Shown piece by piece: positions 7,855 to 17,141 of a stretch of 32,775 nt of DNA. The notes beneath the pieces are model-generated. The model was not told the origin of the DNA. It saw nothing but the letters and a program-made list of their open reading frames with translations, and ran no database searches. Source of the stretch: Acidobacteriota bacterium (GTDB lineage: Bacteria > Acidobacteriota > Vicinamibacteria > Fen-336); contig JAJDNV010000119.1 of NCBI GenBank assembly GCA_022340545.1, positions 1 through 32,775 of the forward strand, in the 5' to 3' direction. The position numbers and the translations under genes were made by a program. Position 1 is the first letter of the stretch. Every line of letters starts with the position of its first letter.

Positions 7855-9306
7855 GACGGTCTTCAAGAGCGCGACCAGGAAACCCCAGAACCTGGGGACC
7901 GTGTCGATGACGATCCTCTCCTCCGGTGAGTGAGCCTCTTCGACTGTCGGGCCGAAGGAGATCATGTCGATGCCGGGGTACGTCTCGCCGATGATGCCGC
8001 ACTCGAGGCCCGCGTGGACGGCCTTCACCTCGGGCTCGTTGCCATAGAGCGACGCGTACGTCACGATCGCCTGCTTCAGCGTGGGCGACTCCATGTTCGG
8101 CTTCCAGCCCGGGTAGCTGTCGCTCTGCCTGACCGCTGCCCCCCCCAGCTCGAAGATGGTCCGCACCGTCTGCGCGATCTCCTCGATCTCGGAAGCCACG
8201 GAGCTGCGCTGGCTGGTCGCGAGCGACACCGTGTCCCCTTCGGTCGTGATCACGGCCACGTTGGTCGAGGTCTCGACGAGCCAGGGGATGGCTGCGCTCA
8301 TCTTGATGACGCCGTGCGGCAACGCCGCCACCGTCTGGAGGATCTGCTTCTGGCTCTTCCGCTTCAGGACTTGAAGGTCTTCGCCCGCGGCCTCGGCCAC
8401 GCTCAGACGGAGATCCGGCTCGACCGAGCCCAGCTCCTCGCGCACGACCCCATCCCACCGGGCGACGAGCTTGCGTGCCTTGTTGACGCGCGACTTGGCG
8501 ACGCAGAAGATCGCGAAGGCCTCGCGGGGGATGGCATTCCGCTTGCCACCGCCACGAATCGAGACGAGACGGGCGCCCGCTTCCTGGGCGAGAGCGATGA
8601 GGACGCGATTGGCGATCTTCAACGCGTTGCCCCGCCCCTTGTCGATGTCCGCGCCCGAGTGGCCACCGCGAAGACCCGCGACGCCGAGTTCCAGAGCCAC
8701 CGCGTTCGGCCTGGCTGGCTCACGCGCGACGTTCCAGGTGCCGAGCGTGTCCACCCCACCGGCGCAGCCCACGTAGATCTCGCCTTCCGTCTCCGAATCC
8801 AGGTTCAGCAGGATGCGGCTCCGGACGAAATCGGGATCGAGGTGGTGGGCCCCCGTGAGGCCGGTCTCTTCGTCGATGGTGAAGAGCATCTCGAGGGGAC
8901 CGTGCTCGAGCGAGCGGTCCTCGGCGACAGCAAGCGCAGTCGCCACGCCGACGCCGTTGTCCGCTCCGAGGGTCGTGCCGTTGGCCCGAACCACGTCCCC
9001 GTCCCGCACCAGCTCAATCGGGTCCTTCGTGAAGTCGTGCACCTTGTCGGCGTTCTTCTCGCAGACCATGTCGAGGTGCGACTGGAGGCACACGCTCGGC
9101 ACGCGGTCGTTGCCGGGGGTGGCCGGCTTCTCGACGAGGACGTTGCCGATCGCATCTCGGCGCGCCGGGAGGCCGAGCTCGCGTGCCGTATCAAGCACGA
9201 ACTGCGCAGCGGCAGCCTCGTTCTTCGAGCCCCGCGGGATGCGCGAAAGCGCGGCGAAGTGCTTCCACAGGAGCTGCGGTTCCAGACCCTCGATGGCTGA
9301 AGACAT
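7849..9306 (-). CDS. pepD: M20 family cytosolic aminoacyl-histidine dipeptidase (PepD-like)
   Basis: Dinuclear-zinc dipeptidase of peptidase family M20C, resembling E. coli PepD (beta-Ala-His dipeptidase, cytosol nonspecific dipeptidase), 485 residues as usual. Visible landmarks: LQSHLDMV (His77, Asp79) for metal binding and support of the catalytic base, LGADNGVG (Asp116 bridging ligand), the catalytic Glu in FTIDEETGL (146-147), LLNLDSETEGEIYVGCAGG with ligand Asp170, and a late GLECG block. The lid/dimerisation domain occupies the middle. No signal peptide, so it works on intracellular dipeptides. The ATG at 9306 fits the family N-terminus. It is transcribed alone on the minus strand, with its stop inside a palindrome. 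Substrate range cannot be read from sequence. Confidence 0.93.
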   Translation of the reverse strand: MSSAIEGLEPQLLWKHFAALSRIPRGSKNEAAAAQFVLDTARELGLPARRDAIGNVLVEKPATPGNDRVPSVCLQSHLDMVCEKNADKVHDFTKDPIELVRDGDVVRANGTTLGADNGVGVATALAVAEDRSLEHGPLEMLFTIDEETGLTGAHHLDPDFVRSRILLNLDSETEGEIYVGCAGGVDTLGTWNVAREPARPNAVALELGVAGLRGGHSGADIDKGRGNALKIANRVLIALAQEAGARLVSIRGGGKRNAIPREAFAIFCVAKSRVNKARKLVARWDGVVREELGSVEPDLRLSVAEAAGEDLQVLKRKSQKQILQTVAALPHGVIKMSAAIPWLVETSTNVAVITTEGDTVSLATSQRSSVASEIEEIAQTVRTIFELGGAAVRQSDSYPGWKPNMESPTLKQAIVTYASLYGNEPEVKAVHAGLECGIIGETYPGIDMISFGPTVEEAHSPEERIVIDTVPRFWGFLVALLKTVA

Positions 9307-9490
9307 GGCTCGGATTCTCCTTCCGTCGTTCGGCGGCGCCCGTCGGTGCCAGCGGGCCAGCCCTCACGCTAGCACGCCCCGGCCTGCTCGCATCGTGAGG
9401 GCGAAGACGTAGACGATCAGCTCGCGCTCTCCCGCAAGGTCGAGCCTGCCTGTGGCGAGGGAGTGGCGGAGGCGATCGCCGGCTTCGAGG

Positions 9491-9937
9491 TCAGCCCCGG
9501 GAGGAGGCGAGCTGTGCGACCCGGGCCTTGATCCGCTCGTAGATGGGCCGGCCTTCGGGGCACTCCTCCGCGACCCACTCCGCATTTCGGAAGGCCGTGG
9601 GCTGCCCTGCCGCCCGCAGCTCCTTGAGGAAGGGCTCGATCTTGGCATAGAGGAACAGCCCCTCGCCGTTGTTCTCGAGCCAGAAAGCGGGATGGACGAT
9701 CCGGTGGCGGACCATGCTGTAGACCATCTCCCAGTAGGTGCCGGTCTGCCGGTACGCCGCGTTCAGGGGGTGGTCGGGCCTGAGGACGGCCTGCACGTCG
9801 TCCCAGCTCTTCGGCCAGAACTCGCGCAGGATGGCGTGCCGGGACTGTCGTATGACGGCCTCGCGGCGCAGGTCGTAGACCTTGAGCAGCAGCTCGGCGT
9901 CGTGGTGGTCGGGTGTCTCTTTGGGCATGGGAAGCAT
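9491..9937 (-). CDS. Small conserved-looking protein of unknown function
   Basis: Predicted protein of 148 residues that I cannot assign to a named family. It is acidic to neutral, soluble, and rich in aromatic residues: LLLKVYDLRREAVIRQSRH, FWPKSWDDV, AYRQTGTYWEMVYSMVRH, VHPAFWLENNGEGLFLYAKI, and FRNAEWVAEECPEG. The regular helices and conserved-looking Trp/Tyr/His clusters suggest a real folded helical protein rather than a shadow frame. There is no signal or membrane segment. The start is uncertain: ATG at 9937 or ATG at 9928, neither with a strong ribosome site. It sits upstream of the dipeptidase on the same strand with a 184-base gap, and divergent from the DUF1080 lipoprotein gene. Confidence 0.72.
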   Translation of the reverse strand: MLPMPKETPDHHDAELLLKVYDLRREAVIRQSRHAILREFWPKSWDDVQAVLRPDHPLNAAYRQTGTYWEMVYSMVRHRIVHPAFWLENNGEGLFLYAKIEPFLKELRAAGQPTAFRNAEWVAEECPEGRPIYERIKARVAQLASSRG

Positions 9938-10053
9938 GATACCGCCGGTGTCGGGGGGACAACCGTAAACCCTTCGCCCGAAGGTTGCGGCTCGCATTGA
10001 AGTCAGGCGTTCGGTCGAATACCCTCCGCGGGATCACGACTGGAGGACGGTTC

Positions 10054-10836
10054 ATGAACGCAAGACTGGTCTATTGTCTGATGGCGGGAGCCCTGATCCT
10101 CTCTGTGGCCTGCACCCCCACCGGGAAGCCAGAAGAGCAGCAGACAGCGGCCGTGGATCCCTGCGAGGGCTTGAACACCCTGACCGAGGCCGAGGAGGCC
10201 CAAGGCTGGGAGCTTCTCTTCGACGGCCAGACCATGAACGGCTGGCATGGCTTCAACGGGGGGAGCACCGAGGCCTGGTCGATCGACGGCTGCGCCCTCA
10301 AGACCGCGGGGACCGAGGGCAACTACGGGAGCGACCAACGCGTCGATCTGGCGACGGACGACGAGTACACGGACTTCGAGATCAGCATCGACTGGAAGCT
10401 CACCCCGGGCGCCAACGGCGGTCTGATGTACGGGGTTGTCGAGGACACGAAGTACAAGGCCGCCTGGGAGACCGGCCCCGAGTACCAGTTCATCGACGGT
10501 GACGGGTGGCCGAAGCCCGAGGAGATCACGGACTTGAACCGCAGCGGCGCCGACTACGCCATGCACGCCCCGAACGACCTGAGGGCGCTCAAGCCGGTCG
10601 GAGAGTGGAACACCAGCAAGATCGTCGTGAACGGCCCGAGGGTCGAGCACTGGCTGAACGGCCGGAAGATCCTCGAGTTCGAGCGCTGGACGGATGATTG
10701 GAGGGAGCTTCGCGCCGGCGGCAAGTGGAAGGAGTATCCGGACTACGGGCTCGCCGGGACCGGCCGCATCGTGATCCAGGACCACGGAAGCGAGCTCTGG
10801 TTCCGGAACATCAAGATCCGCGAGATGACAGACTAG
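10054..10836 (+). CDS. 3-keto-disaccharide hydrolase (DUF1080) domain lipoprotein
   Basis: Exported protein of 260 residues with a lipoprotein signal (hydrophobic residues 5-19, lipid-modified Cys20) and a DUF1080/3-keto-disaccharide hydrolase domain with a concanavalin-like jelly-roll fold. Signature pieces: [17 protein letters not shown] near residue 50, [50 protein letters not shown], and terminal [20 protein letters not shown]. Members act on 3-oxidised glycosides in the periplasm. The ATG at 10054 follows GGAGGACGG. The gene converges on a TIM-barrel isomerase/lyase and a Gfo/Idh oxidoreductase, the partner families of the 3-keto-glycoside route. Its TAG stop lies in a CTAG that also gives the stop of the opposite gene, so the two coding regions overlap tail to tail by four bases. 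Confidence 0.9.
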   Translation: MNARLVYCLMAGALILSVACTPTGKPEEQQTAAVDPCEGLNTLTEAEEAQGWELLFDGQTMNGWHGFNGGSTEAWSIDGCALKTAGTEGNYGSDQRVDLATDDEYTDFEISIDWKLTPGANGGLMYGVVEDTKYKAAWETGPEYQFIDGDGWPKPEEITDLNRSGADYAMHAPNDLRALKPVGEWNTSKIVVNGPRVEHWLNGRKILEFERWTDDWRELRAGGKWKEYPDYGLAGTGRIVIQDHGSELWFRNIKIREMTD

Positions 10837-11744
10837 ACAAACCCCCGGAGGAACCTCAGCGACTGCGTGAGGGCCTGCTTCCTCCGCTCGAGCGAGCCTT
10901 CGTAGGCGCGATCCTCGACCTCGACGACCACGGGGCCGTCGTATCCCGTGTCGGACAGGACGGAGAAGAAACGCCCCCAGTTCACGTCACCCAGGCCGGG
11001 CAGCTTGGGCTTGTGGTACTCGAGCGGGGTGGCCAGGATGCCGACGTCGTCCAGGTCGTTGTGATCCACCCGCACGTCCTTGGCGTGGACGTGGAAGATC
11101 CGCTTTTTGAACTCCCGCAGCGGCTTCAGATAGTCCATGTGCTGCCAGACGAAGTGCGAGGGGTCGAAGTTGAGGCCGAAGCCGGGGCTGGGGATCTCTT
11201 CGAACATCCGCCGCCAGACCTTCGGTGTCGCGGCCAGGTTCTTCCCCCCCGGCCACTCGTCCCCGGTAAAGATCATCGGGCAGTTCTCGATCCCGATCCG
11301 CACACCCTGTTCCTCGGCCACCGCCACGATCGGGACCCACGTCTCCACGAACTGGGCCCACTGCTCGTCGATGGTCTTCGTCCAGTCACGGCCGACGAAG
11401 GTGTTGACCTGCGTCACGCCCAGTAGCGGGGCGGCGCGAATGACCGTCTTGATGTGCTCGACCGCGAGCTCCGCTTCCGCCGGGTCGGGGGCGAGCGGGT
11501 TCGGGTAGTAGCCGAGGCCGCTGATCAAGAGGCCGTTCTTCTCGAAGAGATCCCGAATGCCCGTCGCCCTCGCCTCGTCGAGGTCCACCACGTCGATATG
11601 GGTCACCCCAGCGTAGCGGCGCTCGGCCTTCCCCGGGGGCCAGCAGCACACCTCGAGGCACTCGAAGCCCTCGGCGACGGCAAACGCCACGACGTCCTCG
11701 AGAGAGAGATCGGGGACGATGGCGGTGAGGAAGCCCAGCTTCAT
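10833..11744 (-). CDS. Sugar phosphate isomerase/epimerase-like TIM-barrel protein
   Basis: AP-endonuclease-2/xylose-isomerase-like TIM barrel (PF01261 type), 303 residues, usually a metal-dependent isomerase, epimerase or, in 3-keto-glycoside pathways, a lyase/hydratase. Metal-ligand and active-site segments can be seen: [10 protein letters not shown] (Glu), [14 protein letters not shown] (Asp and His), [10 protein letters not shown] (His), and [10 protein letters not shown] (Glu) near the C-terminus. No signal peptide, so it is cytosolic. The ATG at 11744 begins two bases after the stop of the upstream oxidoreductase, so the two form an operon. The longer open frame reaching 12134 only overlaps the oxidoreductase and is not used. 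The exact reaction is not determinable; the partnership with a Gfo/Idh enzyme supports sugar oxidation followed by isomerisation or elimination. Confidence 0.9.
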   Translation of the reverse strand: MKLGFLTAIVPDLSLEDVVAFAVAEGFECLEVCCWPPGKAERRYAGVTHIDVVDLDEARATGIRDLFEKNGLLISGLGYYPNPLAPDPAEAELAVEHIKTVIRAAPLLGVTQVNTFVGRDWTKTIDEQWAQFVETWVPIVAVAEEQGVRIGIENCPMIFTGDEWPGGKNLAATPKVWRRMFEEIPSPGFGLNFDPSHFVWQHMDYLKPLREFKKRIFHVHAKDVRVDHNDLDDVGILATPLEYHKPKLPGLGDVNWGRFFSVLSDTGYDGPVVVEVEDRAYEGSLERRKQALTQSLRFLRGFV

Positions 11745-11746
11745 CG

Positions 11747-12904
11747 CTAGGCCCCCTTCACGTCGACCCAGCCCCCGTTCCGGTGGCTCTCGAGGACGGC
11801 CTCGCACAGGACGACCTCGCGGTGCCCGTCCTTGAATGTGGCAAACGGCGCCGTGGCCGAGAAGTCCCCCTTCTCGACGTAGCCGTAGAAGGCCCGGAAG
11901 TGCTGCTTGAAGGTGTCGGCGTAGCCCTCGGCGTGGCCCCCGGGCACCCCCACCGCGGCCCGGGCGGTCGGGGACAGGAGCGACGGGTCGCGCATCAGGA
12001 CCTCGTTGGGACCGGTGCGGCGGCCGATCCAGAGCACCTCCGGGTTCTCGCTGATCCACTCGAGCGCCGCCTTCTCGCCGGCGAGCTCGTAGCGGAGGCA
12101 GTTCTTCCGTCCCGCGGTGACCTGGGACACCCACAGAGTGCCCTTGGCCCCGCCCTTGAAGCGAAGGAGGATGCTGCCGTAGTCCTCGGTGGTGATCTTC
12201 ACGGGCTCGGTGTCGGCCTCGGCCCCGAGCTTGCCGGTGAAGGTCTCCACCTCGCCCTTCGGGCGGCGGCGGATGGGATGGACGACCATCAGGTCGGCGC
12301 AGACCGCCTCGGCCTCCAGGCCGGTGATGGCGTGGACGAGGTCCAGCCAGTGCGTCCCGATGTCGGCTACCGCTCGAAGCTCGCCGCCTTCCTCAGCGAG
12401 GACACGCCAGTTGTAGTCGGTGTCGAGGAGCAGCCAGTCCTGGACGTAGCTCCCGGCCACGTGGTGGATCTTCCCGATCTCCCCCCCCCGGACCCGTTCG
12501 CGAGCCTCGAGACAGAGGGGGTAGAAGCGGATGTTGTAGTTGACGGCGGCCGCCTGCTTCGAGCGTTTCCCGGCCAGCGCGACGAGCTCGGCCGTCTCCT
12601 TCGAGTTCATCGCCAGGGGCTTCTCACAGAAAACGTGCTTTCCGGCCTCGAGGGCCGCCTTGGCCATCCCGTGATGGAGGCGGTTCGGGGTCACGATGTG
12701 GACCGACTGGACCGCGGAGTCGCCGAGCAGCTCGTCCAGCGAGGCGTAGCCCCTGGGAATGCCCTGGGCCTTCACGAAGCCCGCGGTCTCCTCCGCGGAG
12801 ACGCCGAGGGCGCCCACGACCTCGACGCCGGCGCGACGGAGCCCTTCCGTGTGCACGCCACCCATGAAGCCCGCCCCGATCACCGCCGCCCCAATGCGCG
12901 CCAT
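11747..12904 (-). CDS. Gfo/Idh/MocA family oxidoreductase
   Basis: NAD(P)-dependent sugar or cyclitol dehydrogenase of the Gfo/Idh/MocA family, 385 residues. The Rossmann GAGFMG is at residues 10-15, the hallmark CEKPLAMN at 93-100 with the catalytic Lys, and the substrate motif [11 protein letters not shown] at 181-191 holding the conserved Asp and His. No Tat or Sec signal, so it is cytosolic. The start ATG at 12904 follows GGGGAGGGG. It is first in a two-gene minus-strand operon with the TIM-barrel protein. Family members oxidise C1, C2 or C3 hydroxyls of sugars; the DUF1080 neighbour suggests a C3 position here, which is inference. Confidence 0.93.
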   Translation of the reverse strand: MARIGAAVIGAGFMGGVHTEGLRRAGVEVVGALGVSAEETAGFVKAQGIPRGYASLDELLGDSAVQSVHIVTPNRLHHGMAKAALEAGKHVFCEKPLAMNSKETAELVALAGKRSKQAAAVNYNIRFYPLCLEARERVRGGEIGKIHHVAGSYVQDWLLLDTDYNWRVLAEEGGELRAVADIGTHWLDLVHAITGLEAEAVCADLMVVHPIRRRPKGEVETFTGKLGAEADTEPVKITTEDYGSILLRFKGGAKGTLWVSQVTAGRKNCLRYELAGEKAALEWISENPEVLWIGRRTGPNEVLMRDPSLLSPTARAAVGVPGGHAEGYADTFKQHFRAFYGYVEKGDFSATAPFATFKDGHREVVLCEAVLESHRNGGWVDVKGA

Positions 12905-13039
12905 CGTCCCCTCCCCTTCTCTGCGTAGCCCCCGTTGTGTACACCCAGCACCCCAGCGGCCGCAAGAGGCAGACTCCCCAGGGCGGCTCGCAACGGGAGA
13001 GGTTAATATGAGGGACGGTCGATTCGAGGACGCGAGACA

Positions 13040-13501
13040 GTGACCATCAAGAGACGACGAGCGACGGTGCCCGCGACCGCAGCGGTGCTGGCCGCCGGTC
13101 TGCTCCTCCCCGCCTGTGGGGGTGGCGGCTCCCCGACACCAACGAGCGCTCCGGCGGCCCCAACCGGGCCGAGCGCTGTGGTCGTCCTCGGGGTCGGCAA
13201 CTTCGATGAGCTGGTCCTACTGGCGGACGGGGTGAGCCTCGTGGACTTCTATGCACCCGGCTGCAGCCACTGCACGCGGATGGAGCCCATCGTGGAGCAG
13301 CTGGCGGTCGACTTCGTCGACCGCGCGCTGGTCGGGAAGGTGAACGTCCAGACGGACACCCCGCTCATGGCGGCCTGGAACATCCCCGGCTGGCCGACCT
13401 TCGTCGTCGTGAAGGACGGGACCGAGTTCAATCGCTGGGTCGGCGAGACGAGCTACGAGCGGCTGGCGGGGATGCTCGAGGCCGCCCTCCAGGCCCCGTA
13501 G
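13040..13501 (+). CDS. Thioredoxin-fold lipoprotein
   Basis: Exported thiol-disulfide protein of 153 residues. The N-terminus has basic residues, a hydrophobic core and a lipobox LLPAC (Cys26), followed by a Gly/Pro/Ser/Thr-rich linker to about residue 45. A thioredoxin domain then runs to the end: [11 protein letters not shown] with redox Cys75 and Cys78 (CSHC rather than CGPC), and the cis-Pro loop [11 protein letters not shown]. It would act anchored in the periplasm, as reductant or oxidant; direction cannot be told, although CSHC is unlike classical thioredoxin. The start is GTG at 13040, with GAGG ten bases upstream; TAATAT at 13004-13009 may be a -10 element. It converges with the secretin-like gene, leaving 21 bases between stops. 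Confidence 0.88.
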   Translation: MTIKRRRATVPATAAVLAAGLLLPACGGGGSPTPTSAPAAPTGPSAVVVLGVGNFDELVLLADGVSLVDFYAPGCSHCTRMEPIVEQLAVDFVDRALVGKVNVQTDTPLMAAWNIPGWPTFVVVKDGTEFNRWVGETSYERLAGMLEAALQAP

Positions 13502-13522
13502 GCGTGACCGTCGTCTCCGGAA

Positions 13523-14017
13523 TCAGTAGCGGATGATGAGGGTGTTGGTCCGGGGCTCCACGGTGACGTCGCCCTCCGGGGCCACGAGGCGCTTCAGCAG
13601 GGGGGCCATCTCCTCCGCCCGCGCCCACGTGAGACGGTAGAGAGCCAGGCTCTCACCCCCCCCGGCCGGCCGCGCCTCCCGCAGCCGGCGACGGCTCTCC
13701 GCCTCCTCGCGCAGACGGGACGCCGTGGCCACCCACAGGACGCCGCCCGTCTCCTCGTAGCCGAGGTCGCAGGCCCGCAGCACGGTGTCGAGGGTCTTCA
13801 GCCACGGCACCTCATGCAGCTTGAGCGTGAGTGCGCAGTCGAGGCCGGGGTCGAACACGACCTGGCGCCCTCCCAGCTCCACGAGCACCCTCACGATGGA
13901 CTGGATGGGCGCGCCCTTGACGTCCATCGAGAGGCGCGCCTCGGCCTCCTCGCCGGCGCACGGCACGACGGCTACCGCGACAAGGAGCAGAAGCGCAATC
14001 GCCCGCTCGAGCTTCAT
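13523..14017 (-). CDS. Truncated secretin-like protein (STN and secretin N domains only)
   Basis: Exported protein of 164 residues with a signal peptide (hydrophobic core residues 6-18, cleavage near CAG at 20-22). Residues 28-100 look like the STN/N0 domain of secretins and TonB-linked receptors (LSMDVKGAPIQSIVRVLVEL, then PWLKTLDTVLRACDLGY). Residues 120-164 look like the beginning of a secretin N repeat (YRLTWARAEEMAPLLKRL, then TNTLIIRY). In PilQ or GspD the same block continues after NTLIIRD into further N domains and the beta-barrel; here a TGA stop follows immediately, and no frame downstream resumes the similarity. It could be a free-standing accessory N domain or a remnant. It lies 24 bases after the alpha/beta hydrolase, in one operon. 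Confidence 0.78.
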   Translation of the reverse strand: MKLERAIALLLLVAVAVVPCAGEEAEARLSMDVKGAPIQSIVRVLVELGGRQVVFDPGLDCALTLKLHEVPWLKTLDTVLRACDLGYEETGGVLWVATASRLREEAESRRRLREARPAGGGESLALYRLTWARAEEMAPLLKRLVAPEGDVTVEPRTNTLIIRY

Positions 14018-14041
14018 ATGGCCCGGTCTCCTCGATCGGGG

Positions 14042-15007
14042 CTAGGACGTCGCGGGCCGCCACACCCCGAGGAAGTTGAACACGACCGCGGCGAAGGCGG
14101 CCGGCTCCTCCACCGGAGCGAAGTGGCCACTCTTCTCGAAAACCACCCAATCCGAATGGGGCAGGCCGTCGTGGAGGGCCTTCACCCGCTCCGGGGGAAG
14201 CATGTCGTGGGCCCCGGCGATCACGAGGCTCCGGACCGGGATCTCGGGCAGCAGGTCGCGCGCATCGAACGTGGGGGCCTCCCGGTTGGCGTACTCGGCG
14301 TGGGGCCAGCTGAGCTCGGCCTCGCCGAAGATGCGCTCGAGGGCCGGCCCCGCCTGCTCGGGGTCGGCGAAGAGCATCGGGAAGTACTCCTCGAGCCACA
14401 TCGTCCTCTGCCGGGCGGTCTTCTCCTCCATCGACAGCTCGGGATTGGCCATCTCCTCCATGAACGAGGCGTAGGTCGCCATCAGCTCGGGGTGATCGGC
14501 CTGGAGGGCCTTCGCGTCCTCGTCGGTGAAGCTCGCCATCCCGTGCAGGAAGATCGCGGAGGACAGCGTCTCCGGGTGCTCGTGGGCGAGATAGATCAGG
14601 TTGATCGCCCCGTTCGACCAGCCGATGACGTTGGCCTGCTCCAGGCCGAGGTGTTCACGCAAGGCCTGGAAGTCGGCGCGGACCGCCGCCATCCCCCGAT
14701 CGGCGTCCTCGCGGACCGCCTCCGACTCGCCCATCCCCCGCGGGTCGAAGTAGACGAGCGTCAGTCGCTCCTCGAGCGGCCGGTACATTGCCCGCAGGCC
14801 CTCGAGCGAGAGGCCCCAGGAGTTGGGGAGCGTCATCAGGACCGGCCCCTGCCCGTGCACCTCGTAGTGGATCTGGAAGCCGTTCAGCGGGGCCGTGAAG
14901 GAGCCGTTCGCCGGACCGGTTGGCTCCTCGGGCTCCGGGGCGGGGGCGGAGCAGGCCCCCAGGGCGAGGGCCAGCGCGGGCACCATGAGCAGCATGTCGG
15001 GTCTCAT
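14042..15007 (-). CDS. Alpha/beta hydrolase lipoprotein
   Basis: Alpha/beta-fold hydrolase of 321 residues carried on a lipoprotein signal (hydrophobic residues 5-18, lipobox LGAC with Cys19), followed by a Pro/Glu-rich linker. The catalytic triad can be placed: Ser131 in the elbow GWSNG, Asp268 in [10 protein letters not shown], and His295 in [10 protein letters not shown]. The oxyanion-side motif is [11 protein letters not shown] and strand 4 reads [14 protein letters not shown] lid region lies near residues 170-240. It resembles proline-iminopeptidase or haloalkane-type hydrolases, but the substrate is unknown. The start ATG overlaps the stop of the methyltransferase gene by four bases (ATGA), so they are translationally coupled. 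Confidence 0.9.
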   Translation of the reverse strand: MRPDMLLMVPALALALGACSAPAPEPEEPTGPANGSFTAPLNGFQIHYEVHGQGPVLMTLPNSWGLSLEGLRAMYRPLEERLTLVYFDPRGMGESEAVREDADRGMAAVRADFQALREHLGLEQANVIGWSNGAINLIYLAHEHPETLSSAIFLHGMASFTDEDAKALQADHPELMATYASFMEEMANPELSMEEKTARQRTMWLEEYFPMLFADPEQAGPALERIFGEAELSWPHAEYANREAPTFDARDLLPEIPVRSLVIAGAHDMLPPERVKALHDGLPHSDWVVFEKSGHFAPVEEPAAFAAVVFNFLGVWRPATS

Positions 15008-15642
15008 CGTTCCTCCCCGTTCGGTCGCTCCGACCTTCCCGGGCCTTCTGCGACCCGGAAGACCACACAGTAGCGGTTGCCGAAGCCGTTCCAGTCGTCG
15101 TGACGCTCGACGACCTCGAAGCCATCAGACGTCATCTCGTCCACCAACTCGTCCATGCGGATCCCGTGGCCGCCCCGGCCGCCTCGAGGCTGCAGGTCGA
15201 TCACCACGAGCCGCGCCCCGGGCCTCAGGGCACGCCGAAGGCTGGCCCGCATCGGTGCGGGGCTGGTGAAATGATGGTAGACCAGGCGGAGGAGGATCGC
15301 CTCGCAACACCCGTCGGGCAGCCCGGTATCGGTCTCCGTGCCGAGGATGGCGGTGAGGTTCGAGAGCCCGGCTCGTCGGGCCCGCTCCTGGATCTCCGCC
15401 ACGTCGTTGGCGTGGATCTCCGTGGCGTAGACGTGACCGGCGGCGCCGACCTCCTCCGCCAGGCGCTCCGACCACTCGCCCTCTCCAGCCCCGACATCGG
15501 CGACGTGCATCCCCTCCCGGAGAGCGAGGGCCTCGACGAGGCGTGCCGTCTCCGAGGAGAGTCCGAGGGCCGGAACGACGCCGGCAAGGAGGATGGCGAG
15601 CGACAGCTGAGCGATCGGTCGAGTCTGAAGACGAGCGATCAC
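15004..15642 (-). CDS. Class I SAM methyltransferase with N-terminal signal-like segment
   Basis: Methyltransferase-fold protein of about 212 residues. SAM-binding motif I is seen as [11 protein letters not shown] (47-57), with the acidic strand-2 loop [11 protein letters not shown], and [13 protein letters not shown] later. It begins with a short basic stretch and a hydrophobic run ([16 protein letters not shown], residues 13-28) that looks like a signal peptide or membrane anchor, unusual because SAM is cytosolic. I choose GTG at 15642 because AGGAGG stands five bases upstream; an ATG-type extension to 15681 has no support. It is first of three co-oriented genes with the lipoprotein hydrolase (4-base overlap) and the secretin-like protein, both exported. 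The substrate is unknown. Confidence 0.84.
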   Translation of the reverse strand: MIARLQTRPIAQLSLAILLAGVVPALGLSSETARLVEALALREGMHVADVGAGEGEWSERLAEEVGAAGHVYATEIHANDVAEIQERARRAGLSNLTAILGTETDTGLPDGCCEAILLRLVYHHFTSPAPMRASLRRALRPGARLVVIDLQPRGGRGGHGIRMDELVDEMTSDGFEVVERHDDWNGFGNRYCVVFRVAEGPGRSERPNGEER

Positions 15643-15885
15643 CGGGACCTCCTGACCGCCCCCAACCGCATCTTGGACCAAACCGGTCGCCGGGGTCCAG
15701 CCCGGCCTTTCGAGGTGTGTGGGCCCTGCCCGCGCCCGCGCCGTGCCAGGATGAGGCCGGAGGGGGTAGAATCCACCGTCTCAGGTCTCCTCGCCCCGAT
15801 CCGGACGGGCTCGGAAGAGCACGCCGGGATTGCGTTCCGGATGGTCGCAGGGGTCCCGCGAAGCCACAGAAAAGGAGCCATTTCG

Positions 15886-17055
15886 ATGAGCGAACAGTTC
15901 ACGCCCAAGCCGGAGCACAAGTTCACGTTTGGCCTGTGGACGGTCGGAAACCCCGGCGGCGACCCCTTCGGGCCGCCGACGCGTCCGCGCCTGTCGCCGG
16001 TCGACATCGTCCACCTGCTCGGGGAGGTGGGGGCGTACGGGGTGAACTTCCACGACAACGACCTCGTGCCCATCGACGCGACGCCCGCCGAGCACGACAA
16101 GATCGTCAAGGACTTCAAGAAGGCCCTGGCCGACACCGGGCTCAAGGTGCCGATGGCCACCACCAACCTCTTCAGCGATCCGATCTTCAAGGACGGGGCC
16201 TTCACCTCGAACGACCCCCGGGTCCGCGCCTACGCGCTCTCGAAGACGATGAAGGCCATGGACCTCGGGGTCGACCTCGGGGCCAAGGTTTACGTCTTCT
16301 GGGGCGGCCGAGAGGGCGTCGAGACCGACGCGAGCAAGAACCCGCTGGAGGCGGCAAAGCGCTTCCGCGACGCCCTCAACTTCCTGACCCACTACGCCAA
16401 GGACCAGAAGTACGACTTGGTCTTCGCCCTCGAGGCCAAGCCCAACGAGCCGCGTCACGACATCTACCTGCCGACCACCGGCTCCTTCCTCGGCTTCATC
16501 GAGAGCCTCGATCACCCCGAGATGGTGGGCGTGAACCCCGAGGTAGCCCACGAGCACATGTCGGGCCTCAACTTCATGCACGCGGTCGCCCAGGCCTGGG
16601 ACGCGGGCAAGCTCTTCCACATCGACCTCAACGACCAGGCCTTCGGCCGTTACGACCAGGACCTCCGCTTCGGCTCGCACTCGCTTAAATCGTGCTTCTT
16701 CCTGGTCAAGTTCCTCGAGGACGTGGGCTACCCGGGCATGCGCCACTTCGACTCGCACGCCTACCGCACCGAGGACGTCGACGGGGTGAAGGACTTCGCA
16801 CGCGGGTCGATGCGGAGCTACCTGATCTACAAGGAGAGGGCGAAGCGCTGGAACGAGGACAAGGAGATCCAGGCCCTCGTCAAGGAGATCGGGGACGTGC
16901 CGACGGACGGCCTGCCGAAGATCGACGGCTACAGCAAGGCCACCGCCGACGCGCTCAAGGGTCTCACCGTCGATCGCCAGGCCCTTGGCGCCCGCGGTCT
17001 CCGCTACGAGAAGCTCGACCAGCTCACCATCGAGGTGCTCCTGGGCGTCCGCTGA
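15886..17055 (+). CDS. xylA: Xylose isomerase
   Basis: Class I (short, actinobacterial-type) xylose isomerase, 389 residues, interconverting D-xylose and D-xylulose with two divalent metals. All active-site residues of the Streptomyces enzyme are present with a +2 shift: His56 and Asp59 in FHDNDL, Glu183 and Lys185 in LEAKPNEPR, Glu219 and His222 in NPEVAHEHM, Asp247 in FHIDLND, Asp257 and Asp259 in YDQDLRFG, Asp289 in [11 protein letters not shown]. The ATG at 15886 follows AAAGGAGCC. TAGAAT at 15767-15772 may be a -10 element. It is followed after 86 bases by xylulokinase on the same strand, giving a complete two-step entry to the pentose phosphate pathway. No xylose regulator or transporter is in the window. 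Confidence 0.96.
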   Translation: MSEQFTPKPEHKFTFGLWTVGNPGGDPFGPPTRPRLSPVDIVHLLGEVGAYGVNFHDNDLVPIDATPAEHDKIVKDFKKALADTGLKVPMATTNLFSDPIFKDGAFTSNDPRVRAYALSKTMKAMDLGVDLGAKVYVFWGGREGVETDASKNPLEAAKRFRDALNFLTHYAKDQKYDLVFALEAKPNEPRHDIYLPTTGSFLGFIESLDHPEMVGVNPEVAHEHMSGLNFMHAVAQAWDAGKLFHIDLNDQAFGRYDQDLRFGSHSLKSCFFLVKFLEDVGYPGMRHFDSHAYRTEDVDGVKDFARGSMRSYLIYKERAKRWNEDKEIQALVKEIGDVPTDGLPKIDGYSKATADALKGLTVDRQALGARGLRYEKLDQLTIEVLLGVR

Positions 17056-17141
17056 TCAACGAGAGGGGGCAGGTCCTGGGACATCGCATCCACCCCCGAG
17101 GAATGCGTTGCTACAAGACCTGACTCCGGAGGACTCATCCC

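Noticed and set aside
6686-8458. 590-codon open frame on the minus strand
   Set aside because: It is antisense to the exported PIG-L deacetylase and overlaps the dipeptidase in another frame; low-complexity translation.
15767-15772. TAGAAT as a xylA -10 element
   Set aside because: The hexamer fits, but no convincing -35 hexamer is found 16-18 bases upstream, so I mention it only in the xylA entry.
15100-15885. Upstream extension of the xylose isomerase frame
   Set aside because: The frame is open far upstream, but the extension overlaps the methyltransferase antisense and lacks similarity; the ATG at 15886 has a good ribosome site and matches the family N-terminus.
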